From the NCBI GenBank assembly GCA_014526335.1, contig JACTAT010000016.1, positions 2,493,901 to 2,557,900 on the forward strand: 64,000 nucleotides of DNA, read 5' to 3'. Within the stretch, counting starts at the first letter, position 1, and every line of letters begins with the position of its first letter. This DNA comes from Chrysaora quinquecirrha. Its lineage: Eukaryota; Cnidaria; Scyphozoa; Semaeostomeae; Pelagiidae. This document shows positions 35,720 through 46,823 of the stretch, in pieces. The notes beneath the pieces were generated by a model that was not told where the DNA came from, did not search any database, and saw only the letters and a list, made by a program, of their open reading frames with translations. The position numbers and the translations under genes are program-made.

Positions 35720-35943
35720 TGTAAAAGGACTGATTATCATTATTATCATGATCTATTATGTTATGTTTTTCCCCGTTATTTTACTTTGCGCATGCTTGTT
35801 GTAAATATGTCAATCTTAATTAATGTAGAATAATAATGTAAGTAGTTTTCAGTTTTATTTAATTCTGGTTATCGCTATGATCTAAAAAGAGCTCATACTT
35901 ATGTCTCTCTCTGCGAGTTATTCTAGCGATTCAAACTATTACA
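35720..35943 (+). repeat. 5' LTR
   Basis: Starts TGTAAAAGGACTGATTATC and ends CAAACTATTACA. It matches 42095-42319 with about five differences, about 2%, so the insertion is fairly young. Confidence 0.9.
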
Positions 35944-36002
35944 AATGGTGTAGAATCCGTTGTTATAATTATGTAACACCAGATCTCGTAATCTCTCGTA
36001 TC

Positions 36003-38273
36003 ATGTCCGTGTCTCACGAAGAAGTCCTTGGACTTATCAATGGCCTCGCACACAGTGTCAAGGAACAACATCGCTCAAACCGCGAGCAACATGAAGCAAC
36101 CTTCAAGCATCTCAATCAGCTTTCATCAGTCATTGGGGATCTCACCAAAGTTCTCCCAACTTCTCAAGCTGCATCACAAACGCTAAGACTACCAAACCTC
36201 ACGCTTCCTGAATTCACTGGCCGTGAACCTTTGGATCGTTTCATTGACCAAATCTCTCAAGTTTTGAAATCTTCTGGCGTTCTGCCCAAGTTCTGGGTGG
36301 CCTACCTCAAGCAGCAATGCCGCAAAGATGCTCGTGCGTACGACTTGCTCTGTTCTCATGAACAATCCTCAAAGCCCATTTCACCTGAGGCTCCTGTTTC
36401 TCAACACGAAACACACTTCAAATCATGTCTCCACCTGCTGACTGAACGCTGTGGCATACCCAAAGAACAGCAGATTCGCCAGCTTCTCTCCACTTATTAC
36501 ACCATGACCCAAAATCGGAATGAAAGTGTAGCCGATTTCGCCCATCGCTTCTCAGAAACTCAACACGCACTTAAAAAGCTCATTCCTGGCATTCATCGTT
36601 CTGCTGATGGTGGTGATGTGGAGCTGATTCATGCCTTCGCCATCAAATTGCTGCCGGAAATCAGTAAAGATATCGTCAATCGTGATTTCAATTTCAAAGA
36701 TCTCCCGTCTCTTGTGGAAGCAGCAAAAAGAACCGAATCACGCAATCCACCTGATCTCTCTGCTTCATCCGCCTGGAAACCTGAAATTCTCATGCATCAA
36801 GCCACAACTCAGCAGAATTTTCAAAGAAATCAACTCAGAAATTCGTCAACAAATACAAATCCAGGATCAAGATCTTCTGGACAATCAGGTGAAAGAATTT
36901 GTTTTACTATAACAATTTTCTTAAGGCCAATTGTGAGCAAGCAGGAAATCGCTGTAAACGCCGTTTTATCCATAAATGCAGTGTTTGTTTTAAACCAAAT
37001 TGTAAGGCGCTTAATCATTCGGAAACTCGTAATGCAAATTCTAATGCTAGAAGTAGTAATTTTCAAAATCGCTCTCGTGATACTCCTGCAATTAATGCCA
37101 ATGTTACTGAGACACAAGTCTCTAATAACGCTGATAACGTTCACAATTTGCAGAGTATTGCAAATACACTTAGTGATTCTTTTTCATACTACTCCTTTGG
37201 TAGAAACTCTTGAGCACTGCCTTCCCAACCCCACCCAGCCCTCCCAGTCTTCGGACACCTCGCAAGACCCAATTTTTGGGATGCCTGCCATCACCGCCGT
37301 TCCCACCAATTTGCAACTTTCGGAACTCGGTCTTGCGAAAAAAAACATTTTGTGGGGTAAAGTTTCTTCTGCGGGGGTTTCCCTCCCTTTGCCTTTGGAC
37401 AGTTGCTGCTCTGTGTCCCTCGTCAGTCAATCGCACGCTGACGTCGTTGCCAAACATTCTCCCCACCTTAATTTCACCAAGCTAGAGCAGCCCCTTCAGG
37501 TTACCGCTGCTGGTCCCAGTTCAACTCTTAAAGCTGTTGGGATCATGCAAATTCCTATTAGGTGGGAAAACGGTCGCTCAGCCACGTTTTCAATGTTAGT
37601 CGTACCGCATCTCACGTGGCCAATTTTATTCGGGCAGAATCATTTACGTTTAGTAGATGCGCATATTCATTCTCGTGCTCTTAAGGTGCATTTTGCAGAT
37701 CCTGCGCTCAATTTTCAGATATCGTGTTATGATAGTAACCCATTAGAGCATTTTCCATCGCTCAGAGGTCAGAATTCCAGCACTGCCTCCTCAGTCAATC
37801 TCACGTGCTTATTGACTGCTATGCCAACGCCCTCCCAACCTAGGGAACCCATCGTTCTTTCCAAGGGGTTTAATTTGGTTACTGTTTGCCTGGTTTTAAC
37901 TGCCTCCCTTGTAGGCTCGTCGCTTTTTTCTGGGCCCCTCTGGCTGGATGGCAATAGTATTTTTCCTGGGGTAGAAACTCTTAGTGGCCCAACAAAGTTT
38001 TCGGCTTTTCGAAGCATGGTTGATCTCGGTCCCCAGCCTGCTTCGCCCTTTTCCGCCACCAGCCACCCCAAATGTCGCCCTAGTCGCCCCGTTCCCACGG
38101 TTGGCATGCATTGTGCAGGAATTCTCTCCTCGCAAACAAATTACGATGTAGACAACGTGTCGCCGGATAGTTATTTTTATCTAACCGTCCTAATTCGTTC
38201 TACAAAGAATTCTACTGTTTTGCCTTTCAACGCGTTACTAGGTAGTATTCGGGCGCATCTACACGAGAGCTGA
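36003..38273 (+). CDS. retrotransposon Gag and aspartic protease-like polyprotein, frameshifted
   Basis: Gag starts at the ATG 36003 (MSVSHEEVLGLINGLAHSV). Residues of the LPEFTGREPLDRFIDQI type mark the Gag core. At about 36897 one T appears lost. The reading then continues one frame back to 37213 with a Cys/His cluster (CSVCFKPNCKALNH) like a nucleic-acid-binding knuckle. The protease part resumes in the first frame from about 37165, with PLPLDSCCSVSLVSQ and LTWPILFGQNHL matching the retropepsin-like fold. Its catalytic triplet reads D-S-C where D-S/T-G is normal. The single open frame across the region is thus fortuitous in the middle. Confidence 0.75.
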   Translation: MSVSHEEVLGLINGLAHSVKEQHRSNREQHEATFKHLNQLSSVIGDLTKVLPTSQAASQTLRLPNLTLPEFTGREPLDRFIDQISQVLKSSGVLPKFWVAYLKQQCRKDARAYDLLCSHEQSSKPISPEAPVSQHETHFKSCLHLLTERCGIPKEQQIRQLLSTYYTMTQNRNESVADFAHRFSETQHALKKLIPGIHRSADGGDVELIHAFAIKLLPEISKDIVNRDFNFKDLPSLVEAAKRTESRNPPDLSASSAWKPEILMHQATTQQNFQRNQLRNSSTNTNPGSRSSGQSGERICFTITIFLRPIVSKQEIAVNAVLSINAVFVLNQIVRRLIIRKLVMQILMLEVVIFKIALVILLQLMPMLLRHKSLITLITFTICRVLQIHLVILFHTTPLVETLEHCLPNPTQPSQSSDTSQDPIFGMPAITAVPTNLQLSELGLAKKNILWGKVSSAGVSLPLPLDSCCSVSLVSQSHADVVAKHSPHLNFTKLEQPLQVTAAGPSSTLKAVGIMQIPIRWENGRSATFSMLVVPHLTWPILFGQNHLRLVDAHIHSRALKVHFADPALNFQISCYDSNPLEHFPSLRGQNSSTASSVNLTCLLTAMPTPSQPREPIVLSKGFNLVTVCLVLTASLVGSSLFSGPLWLDGNSIFPGVETLSGPTKFSAFRSMVDLGPQPASPFSATSHPKCRPSRPVPTVGMHCAGILSSQTNYDVDNVSPDSYFYLTVLIRSTKNSTVLPFNALLGSIRAHLHES

Positions 38274-38812
38274 AAACGGTCGTTCTTAAATTCTTTTAGG
38301 GATTAAGCGAATTATCACTTACAGTTACCGTGTAGATGGTCAATTTTGGTACTTTTTATCAAGAACGTTCTCGAGAACGGATGAAAGAAGCCGCTTGGGC
38401 AAGTTAAGCATCCCTTGGAGGTGCTTAACCTTGTACAGTCCATTGTTTCACTAATCTGTGCTGTCATCAAAGATTAAAACTTCCCTCTGCAGCAAAACAT
38501 CTCACGCATTTCCAAAGGATTCAAATACAGAAAGACAAAATGACGGATGAAAAATTTTGAAATTAGTAGTTTATTTCCTCATTTGCTTTTACAGAAGGTT
38601 TGCAGGGTTTGTTGAAGGGTTTTTGTTTCTCCTATGTTCATATTCATCTTGCTGAAAATTCAGTTTTTTTCAAACATAATAAATTTGACGGAGCAGAAGG
38701 GCGATACTAACGACAACGAATCAGAAGGGCAATGCCAGCCTTAGACATGTCACCTAAAAGCACTCTAAAGCAGCCATTTTTATGAAGGACTTTGAATGTG
38801 GCTAAAATAGGG

Positions 38813-41658
38813 ACTGGGAACGGAATAGGGAACGGAATGGGAATGGGAACAGGGATGGGAATGGGAACGGGAACAGGAACGGAATGGGAATGGGAACGGA
38901 ATGGGAATGGGGGAACGGAATGGGAATGGGAATGGGAACGGGAATGGGAACGGAATGGGAACGGGAATGGGAATGGGAATGGGAATGGGAATGGGAATGG
39001 GAACGGGAATGGGGGAATGGGAATGGGAACGGGAATGGGAATGGGAATGGGAACGGGAATGGGAACGGGAACGGGAATGGGAATGGGAATGGGAACGGGA
39101 ATGGGAATGGGAACTTTTTTAAAAACATCATTTAAAACTAAATCTTGGTAACTAATCATAATAATATGTAAACATATTGTACGTGAATGTGTATATAATT
39201 AACTAAAATTTAGTAAAACATTTAAGGAGCAACATCATACGACATAGCCCTATGTTATTTTGTTATTGGGTAAAATGATTTCCTATGGATAAGCGTTATT
39301 CATTTTTGAATTAATCTCAAATATATTGCTACTTATTTTTGCTTATTTTATTGTCAGTTTTTATCGTTATCAAGTATAATGAATAAAATAATCTCATTCA
39401 TTAATACGTAGTTACGTCACACCTGAGAAGGGATTATTATCAGAGGTTAAACAGAAAATCATTAATTCCTCCTTACGTCGACTGTAATTTTTTTTATTCA
39501 AAAATCAAACTCGAGTCCAGTTATTTTCATGAAGGTTTACAGCAACAGTTGATATTTCATAGAACTTTCAGAAATCAAATGTTGGGTTCAAGCTTCAAAA
39601 TTACACTACCACTGCGATTTTCACGTACCATAATTGCATAACGAGTTTACAATCGGACATGTCAAAAGATTTAATTTGATACTCGAAACCGCCTTTTGAT
39701 TGCTGTGACTCCTGTGAAGGATAACCTGGGTTAACAATGGCATTATTTACTTGCAATGTATTTCCAATTTTTGTTAAATATAACTTGCATGCAAGGATTT
39801 CCACAATGTAAAGGGTCTGTAAAGTACCTTGAAATCTAGATCACGAGCACGTCGGCTCTTCTGATGATCATGCATTGAAGAAAGAACTAAATGAACTGAT
39901 TAATGAGTTTTTCGTTTTGCACCCTCAATTAACGGATCTAAATAGAGAACGAAAATGTTAATTTCAAGACTTTTGACAGGCACAAAGCTAAGGTGGGGCA
40001 CGGGGGCACTGCCACCCCCGAAGAAAGAAATTTTCGCTCTTCTTTGCCCGTCCAAAAATTACAGGATTAGCATGTTTGTTTTAACCTTTGAAAAGAATCC
40101 AAAAAAATCAACACAATTTTGATAATTTTAAAATGCTAAACTGATACTGAATTAAAGGTACCCATTAGCCATGTTTGACGAATGAGATCATGCCCATGAG
40201 ATCGCAATGAATAGAATAGAATTGCAACTCTTCTCGGCTCTTGTCCGCTTGTTCACTCTGATTCCCACTAAAACCAAATCCAGCTTTTAGCGCCCTCGGA
40301 CGCTCTGATTCCTACATTTTTCCTTTGACAGCCGCCTGATCCCCTTGTTATCACCTGGTTGCGCTGATTTTAACTGATTCTCTCTTCTTTTCTTAGTTTC
40401 CTCAAGTTCCTAATGGTTTCCTCGAGTTCTTATTGGTTCTTATGCGTTTCGGCATATTCCAGTGATTCCCTCTGTTTCCGGAGTGTTCCTGACTTTCCCT
40501 GTTTCAGCTTTTTAATGATACATGGACAAATTGCTTTAACTTTAAATTGCTTTTAATTGAGTCGTAAACAAATTATGGAGAACAAAGGAGTCGCGATGAT
40601 ATTAGTTTCTGTGCAAGGAACAACAGATAACTGATATGGCAACTAAACACTTGGAAACTGAGAGAAAATCGAAAATTTGACCAATATGTAAGACTAAAGA
40701 CATTTAGAAAATTACAGCTTACACAGCATGAGCAGAAAAGGATTCGATCAAAAAAAGAAGCGCCTCTCTAGGTGCATCAGAGCAGAGCTTTCCATGAACA
40801 AAAGTTTATGAGGCTAAGTACAGAGGGCAGAACAATAGGGAACTCATTGATTCAATGAAACGATGGTTTTCATTGTGTACATAGAGAATAAAAATCCCTA
40901 CATAGAGAAAAGAAATTCCTTTCTTTTGTTACAAAACTCCTGAATTCTAGGTATCTTGGTAGATTTATTCCTTCCAGCTTGCCAAAACTCATCCATAAAT
41001 TTTTCATTCCTCAAACATAAAAAGTACTTTTGCTTTGAACCATGAAAAATAACTGGACTTGAGTTTGATTTTTAAATAGAAAAAATTACAGTCGACGTAC
41101 GGAGGAATTAATGATTTTCTGTTTAACCTTTCATAATATTCCCTTCTGAGGTGTGACGTAACTACGCATTTATGAATGAAATTATTTCATTCATTATACT
41201 TGATAACGATAGAAACTGACAATAAAATAAGCAAAAATAAGTAGCAATATATTTGAGATTAATTCAAAAATGAATAACGCTTATATATAGGAAATCATTT
41301 TACACATAACAAAATAACACAGGGCTATGTCACATGATTTTGCTCCTTAAATGTTTTACTAAATTTTAGTGAATTATATACACGTTCACGTACAATATGT
41401 TTACATATTATTATGATTAGTTACCAGAATTTAGTTTTAAATGATGTCTTTAAAAAATTCCCATTCCCGTTCCAGTTCCCATTCCCGTTCCCGTTCCCGT
41501 TCCCGTTCCCGTTCCCGTTCCCGTTCCCGTTCCCGTTCCCGTTCCGTTCCGTTCCCGTTCCCGTTCCCATTCCGTTCCCGTTCCCGTTCCCGTTCCCGTT
41601 CCCGTTCCCGTTCCGTTCCCGTTCCCATTCCCGTTCCCGTTCCCGTTCCCGTTCCGTT
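38813..41658. mobile_element. foldback element 1 with hexamer-array termini
   Basis: The left end is an array of GGGAAC/GGGAAT hexamers (38813-39113), then a 420-bp arm (39114-39533). The right end is the mirror: arm 41041-41457, then (CCCGTT/CCCATT)n to 41658. The arms are long imperfect inverted repeats (for example CTAAATCTTGGTAACTAATC against GATTAGTTACCAGAATTTAG). The 1.5-kb centre has no convincing transposase. It is inserted in the LTR element. A second copy lies at 53753-56503. Confidence 0.85.
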
Positions 41659-41866
41659 CAAGCCACTGCCTGAAGATGCAGTTATTTCACACGACTCTGA
41701 TGTTTTGCCACCTACAACTGTCTCACCTAACTCTGACCTCGTTACATTGGCACATGAATTTGGTCAATACCTCCAATCTTTGCCTTCCAAATCTTGCGTC
41801 GCGTCGCAAGCGTGCAAGTTCGTGTATGAACACTTTCCCTCTGCGCGGGAAATTTTAGCGTGTTAA
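41659..41866 (+). pseudogene. 3' coding remnant of the retrotransposon
   Basis: After the hexamer array the frame reads FKPLPEDAVISHDSD, then a LAHEFGQYLQSLPSKSC stretch and stops after REILAC. It looks like the end of a retroelement polyprotein whose upstream part is gone. The frame reads back into the CCCGTT repeat only by accident. 41867-42094 is non-coding up to the purine tract. Confidence 0.5.
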
Positions 41867-42094
41867 GTCGTGCCCATACATCAACCTCGATGGAGGTTCT
41901 CAAGGTGGTACTTACACTCTCTCGTTAAATCAAGAGTTATTCTCACACTTATGTCGTTAAAAAAAACATCAAGGACATTTATACAAATCCTATACGTCGT
42001 TGCTTATTTGCTGAATGTTATATACACATATATAATCTTTGTTCTGTTAAAAAAAAAAAAATATTGCATATTTTTTTATTAAGGAGGAGTGGAC

Positions 42095-42319
42095 TGAAAA
42101 AGGACTGATTATCATTATTATCATGATCTATTATGTTATGTTTTTTCCCCGTTATTTTACTTTGCGCATGCTTGTTGTAAATATGTCAATCTTAATTAAT
42201 GTAGAATAATAATGTAAGTAGTTTTCAGTTTTATTTAATTCTGGTTATCGCTATGATCTAAAAAGAGCTCATACTTGTGTCTCTCTCTGCGAGTGATTCT
42301 AGCGATTCAACCTATTACA
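42095..42319 (+). repeat. 3' LTR
   Basis: Starts TGAAAAAGGACTGATTATC directly after the purine tract and ends CAACCTATTACA. It has one extra T in the TTTTTTCCCC run relative to the 5' copy. Confidence 0.9.
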
Positions 42320-44030
42320 AACGAAAGAACAGACAAGAAGAAAAGAGAGAGGGAGAAAGGGAGGGAGGGGAAAACTGTGATTCAAACGGATATAATTATC
42401 TGATTCTCAAACTCCTCAATTTTTGCAAAGCTAACTTGGAGAAAGCAATGCCAAGCGGAAGTATTGTGACACTGGCAACCGCAGAGAACCGCGGTCACCC
42501 GTGTTATATAGTAACTAACTAGGGTTAAAACGCGTCTAACCCTCACTTATCGCGAGCAAGCAAGCCAAACGTGCGGACTTTTGTGAGTAATCGTTGGAGC
42601 TTTATGAACGATGGTCAAGTAAACGGTTAAGGGATGACATCATTATTCAGGGTTAGCAAGGAGATAGCAACGGATCAAGGGGTAAGACACCGGACAGGGG
42701 GCACGGGGGGCAAGCGCCCCTCCTGCCCTTTCTTAAGGGGGCAAGGGGGCAAAAGTGCCCTTTCAATGTAAAACGATAATTGACTTTGACAATGTTAAAT
42801 ACGATATATCGCCATTATTATGTTATTCAAAATGCGTACATGTGGAGACTTTCCTGGGGGAGTACCACCAAACCCCCTAATTTTTTATCTCAATTGCCCT
42901 TACGTTCCTGGTCGCCCCCCCCCCCCTCTTGCCCTACCATCGCTCCGGCGTTCCTATGCATGCATATATAAGCATGCATATGGCTACAAGAATTCCTTCT
43001 GGCTGCGTCAGTTACTGTACTCCTGCCTGCTTGATGCAAACCCTCAGTGCTTGTACTGCCTAATGATGTGCTATATTTTTGCCTAACCAATTAAAGGTAA
43101 TGTGTATCCACACATAGGTCAATAGAAGCAAAATTTTGCTGCGGTTATCCAACAGACACAACTAGCCAATGAGAAAGATGATGATTCAGCAGTCTTGCTA
43201 CTAAGGGTATGTCATTGTTCTATACTAACGGATACATTAGGTACGTCAAAAACAGAGAGAGTGGTTGCTGGGGGTGGCTGGAGCCCCCAACAATTTTGAG
43301 AACAACAGTATGATGTCATCATTAAGTCATCAAATACTTTTCAATTGTTTATCGTTTAGTTAGTCCCCCCGGAAACCTGAGATTTCTTCCGACGGACTTG
43401 CTTATTGCTTTCTTACAAATATGTTCGGCAGCCTCAAGAGAAATGTTTTCTCCTTATGTTCGAATGTTTCATCCTTTCTCCTTCAAAAACATGCTTTTAG
43501 TGAATCAGTGTTTTTGTCAATTTAAAACCAAATACTGTAACTAAGTCATATAACCAGTTGAATGTTAGCTACGCTTGAATAATGGGCTTCCTTTTAATAA
43601 GTTTTTGTTGAATTTTCTCCTTTCTTTTGCCTCTGAACCACAATAATTATTGTGGGTTGCATTAATTTAAACGATATTTGTTGTGTATTCTACTCATAGA
43701 AGCGTGATTGTGAATTTTAGCGACTTAACATTATTTTCTTTGGTCCTTTACACTCCATAAAGGGGTCTGTTTTGCTTAATCGTAGTTGTTTTGGTCTTTA
43801 TACAAAGTTGCTTTACAGTTGCTCTAACCATAGTCAATGCTCTAACAACCCTACACTGTATAGTGAAGTTTCTGTGTAGCAGACACATCCTGGACTGATT
43901 GAAATCGTCCAGTTGTACGATATGTCCGATTTATATCATTTCCAACTATTCCATTTTCGTTAATAGAAAAACGACGAGAAAAAAATTGTATTTTGTAACT
44001 GTATTTGGGTCTTTAGCACCATCACCCTTA
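42320..44030. other. no gene recognised
   Basis: It contains purine-rich sequence (42320-42380), GGGGGCAAG/GCCCC fragments (42690-42760, 42910-42930) that recur near 12570 and 40000, and otherwise unremarkable AT-rich sequence. It lies inside the presumed long first intron of the membrane-protein gene. Confidence 0.5.
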
Positions 44031-44615
44031 GACCCTGATCAAATTATCAAACATTGTTTGTCAAACATTCGAAATTTTTTTGGAAAGCAAAATGTTTGAC
44101 CGTTTTGTCATGTAGCAAAACATTGGTTGTCAAACATTTTTGCTTGCGTCCAGTTAATAATGTTCATGAACTATGTCAAAACATTGCGCAGCAATGTTTT
44201 GATCGCATGGCATGTACAGCAAGGTTCAAATGTCAACCAACAATGTTGCTTGGCCAGGGCCTTTTCCAAGCAAAATGTTTGACCGTTTGACGACGTCCAA
44301 AAACATTGCTTGTAAAACATATATTTTTGAACTGTTTTTGAACTTTTTCAAAAACATCACGCCACAAAGTTTGTTACTTTTGCTTGTCGAGCAATGTTTT
44401 CGACATGACCAAACTGTCAAACATTTGCTGTACCTATAGCAAATTTAATATTTGGTAGGATATCTAAGATAAAGTTTGATACTAAGAAAGCGGAGGCAAA
44501 AAAACTCAGAATTTGGCACACTTAGGCCTTTCAAACCTATGTTTTCATCAGAGTGTGACTTACTTAGCAAATTCAAAATGTTTGACAAACAATGTTTGAT
44601 CGTTTGGCCAGGGCC
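44031..44615. mobile_element. AAACATTG-family element, long form
   Basis: The left end GACCCTGATCAAATTATCAA and the right end TTTGATCGTTTGGCCAGGGCC are inverse, each flanked by TTA (44028-44030, 44616-44618). Several internal AAACATTG-type inverted copies make it twice the length of 22995-23271, so it may be two nested copies. Confidence 0.7.
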
Positions 44616-44963
44616 TTAGCCTTACTTTAATGATGAATAGAGCCTGAAGCTCTATAATAGAATGCGTGGCGTTTGCGAAAAATGAATCATGTGTATACAT
44701 AGTTACAGAACGTACTATATAACTGAAAAACGGTTTGCTTTGGGCCTTGGGTAATGGGTTATGTGTATTTCTACGAAACCCGGCTTAATTTCTTTTTCGA
44801 CGTCTATCACGGGCAGCATCAATATTACGAATGAATATTGCAAGCTCAAGGTCTATGGCTATAAGACACAGATACCATTAACCACTATGTAAGACATTAT
44901 ATTCCCACAATAATCATACAGAAATCGGAGGGGACCAGAGGCAAAGCAAAATCTATTCCTTAC

Positions 44964-45024
44964 CTTTCAAGCACAAGATAGACACAATAATTATCAAAAC
45001 TCCAATTTGTCGTGTGAGGTTCAT
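44964..45024 (-). CDS. signal-peptide exon, probably exon 1 of the Ig/stalk membrane protein
   Basis: The ATG at 45024 opens MNLTRQIGVLIIIVSILCLK, a textbook signal peptide, followed by a GTAAGG donor in phase 1. The next same-strand exon with compatible phase is 35641-35709. Joining them would delete most of an Ig domain, so either exons were lost or lie outside recognition. It could belong to another gene. Confidence 0.55.
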
Positions 45025-45029
45025 TTTAA

Positions 45030-46820
45030 AAGTTTTGCAAGTTTGCTAACTTCACTGTTTTACCAGAGTTTTCCTGAAGATAATTCTATCCTTGACTTGA
45101 AATATTCAACTCAAAACTTTCGGATTTCGTTCCGAGTTTCCTCTCTCCCTCTTGTGATCGAGGATCTCCTTGTTCTTTGCCTCTATAAATCTCACTCAAA
45201 TCAAAATTCTCTCAAGAAACACAGAACGTAAGAACTTTCCTATGTATGTCAAACATGTGTCTTACAGTGCGGCGAGTATTCAAGTTTGAAGCCTTCTGGA
45301 ATCTGAATGTTATGCTTCATGGTGTGTGATTATATTATCTGTGTTGTTCTTATTAATTCTCATTGCGCTGTAAGGTATAATCCTCTGTAGGGATTTTCTG
45401 TACAAATTAAGAACGTCAATTGGATTTGTGAGCTGCGTGTTGGGACCTCTTTTATCTGTTATCTTATTCAAATAGCTAATAATGCGAATGCGAGTAACTT
45501 GAAATCTATAGCTGATGCTTAATTAGCAGGGTACATAATGGACAGTTACGAAAAAGAGTGCGGAACTAAACTGGTTACACGGAATCAAGGCAAAGTGAAC
45601 ATTTTTTATGATAGCGTAAATAATGATGATGATGATAGGTAAAATGGTGGTGATGATGCTGACGACGACGACGACGACCATGATGATGATGATGATGATG
45701 ATTATGATGATTGATTGATAGGGCTTATGGCTTGTTCTTCTAAACCTCCAAAACGTACCGAATTTTGAAAACAGATTGCTTCGAAAAACAGAATCCATGA
45801 TTTTCAAGTAACACGAATTTTGGAAATCTGAATCTTTTCGCGCCAAAATTCTTGCTTGCCTCGTCCCCAGGCCCATTCGTGGATGTATCCTGGTAATTGG
45901 TGAAATGGAAGCCTCTTTCGAACTTCAAACCGAGAATCTCTCGAAAGTCTCGGAAACCTTCTGCTTTTCATGGCAGAAGATTTTGGAGAGCTCCAAAACC
46001 TACCATTTTCAGCAGGACGGCTTCGAAAAACACACATTCCAAAAAAGGAAGGCTACTGAAAAAAGAAATGGCTTAAAAGAAAACGCCCTTAGAGAGGCCT
46101 ACCTTAATCAAATCCGGATTGCCAACAAGATCCAGGTTTCAAACCAAAAATCCAAAGAGCTCGAAACTACGAAAGGCAAAAGATATATAAATACACTTAT
46201 TCCAACAAAATATATTGTCAAGATGAGTAAATCTTACTGCTTGCAACACAAGTGCATCAACGGGGGTTAACACACGGGTAGAGGCTCCGAGAGGCTATTC
46301 ACTCTTTCAAAATCGCGTACATCCACAAGGGGGAGTTCTTCCTTAGTAAAGGTACCTGGGGATTTGCCGCGCTAGAGGGTATACTTTTTCAGAATTCTAG
46401 TCTAGCCAAGGCCATAATTATTTGCAATTAGGGTATCATACTTGGCAATGAAAAGCTCCTAGGGGGGGGGGGCGAGGAGCGTCAATGCGGTTATTGCTCT
46501 TGATAATAGAAGTAGTATTTCAAATAAAAGTCATATGTACATTTCAATATATCTCCACAAACCAAACTTATCAACGACAAAAGAATCAAACTTACAGCAA
46601 AAATGCATTTTATTACATAAAAGGCTAAAATTTTCCACTTCAAAACTTATAATGCAAAATCATAATTTATTTTGATTGTATTCCAGATACATAGACCGAA
46701 ATGGCCCCTACTTTACAGTGTGACAACATAACATAACATTAACAATCGAAATTTGAAAAAATTACAAAAAAGCAAAAAAATATCCAATCTAAAGACTTGT
46801 TTATCAAAATTTATCACTTA
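45030..46820. other. intergenic; microsatellite and a diverged repeat
   Basis: 45640-45715 is a GAC/GAT trinucleotide run. 45750-45800 and 45985-46040 share TACC-TTTT-GCTTCGAAAAACA and look like diverged copies of one unit. The plus-strand 121-residue frame at 45905-46270 covers this repeat; I find no family match and do not call it. Confidence 0.5.
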
Positions 46821-46823
46821 ATT

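Larger units (their letters stand above)
35720..42319 (+). mobile_element. LTR retrotransposon with gag-protease, lacking polymerase
   Basis: Terminal direct repeats of 224 and 225 bp begin TG and end CA. They are followed by a primer-binding site (TGGTGTAGAATCCG from 35946, complementary to a tRNA 3' end in CCA), and the right LTR is preceded by a purine tract (AAGGAGGAGTGGAC, 42081-42094). The gag-protease ORF runs 36003-38273. No reverse transcriptase, RNase H or integrase is visible; 38813-41658 is a later foldback insertion, and 41659-41866 is a C-terminal coding remnant. The element is therefore defective. The bases outside the LTRs (TCACA, AACGA) do not match, so no target duplication is evident. 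Confidence 0.85.

Noticed and set aside
38813..39113. GGGAAY array as an interstitial telomere
   Set aside because: Animal telomeres are TTAGGG-type. The array is mirrored at the other end of a mobile element, so it belongs to that element.
38707..39159. Proteins of Pro/Phe, Arg/Ser or Gly/Asn dipeptides in the hexamer arrays (also 41413, 53695, 56188)
   Set aside because: All six frames of a stop-free hexamer repeat are open; composition is set by the repeat.
45905..46270. 121-residue plus-strand ORF
   Set aside because: It covers a diverged repeat also present at 45750-45800, with no family resemblance and no splice or start context.
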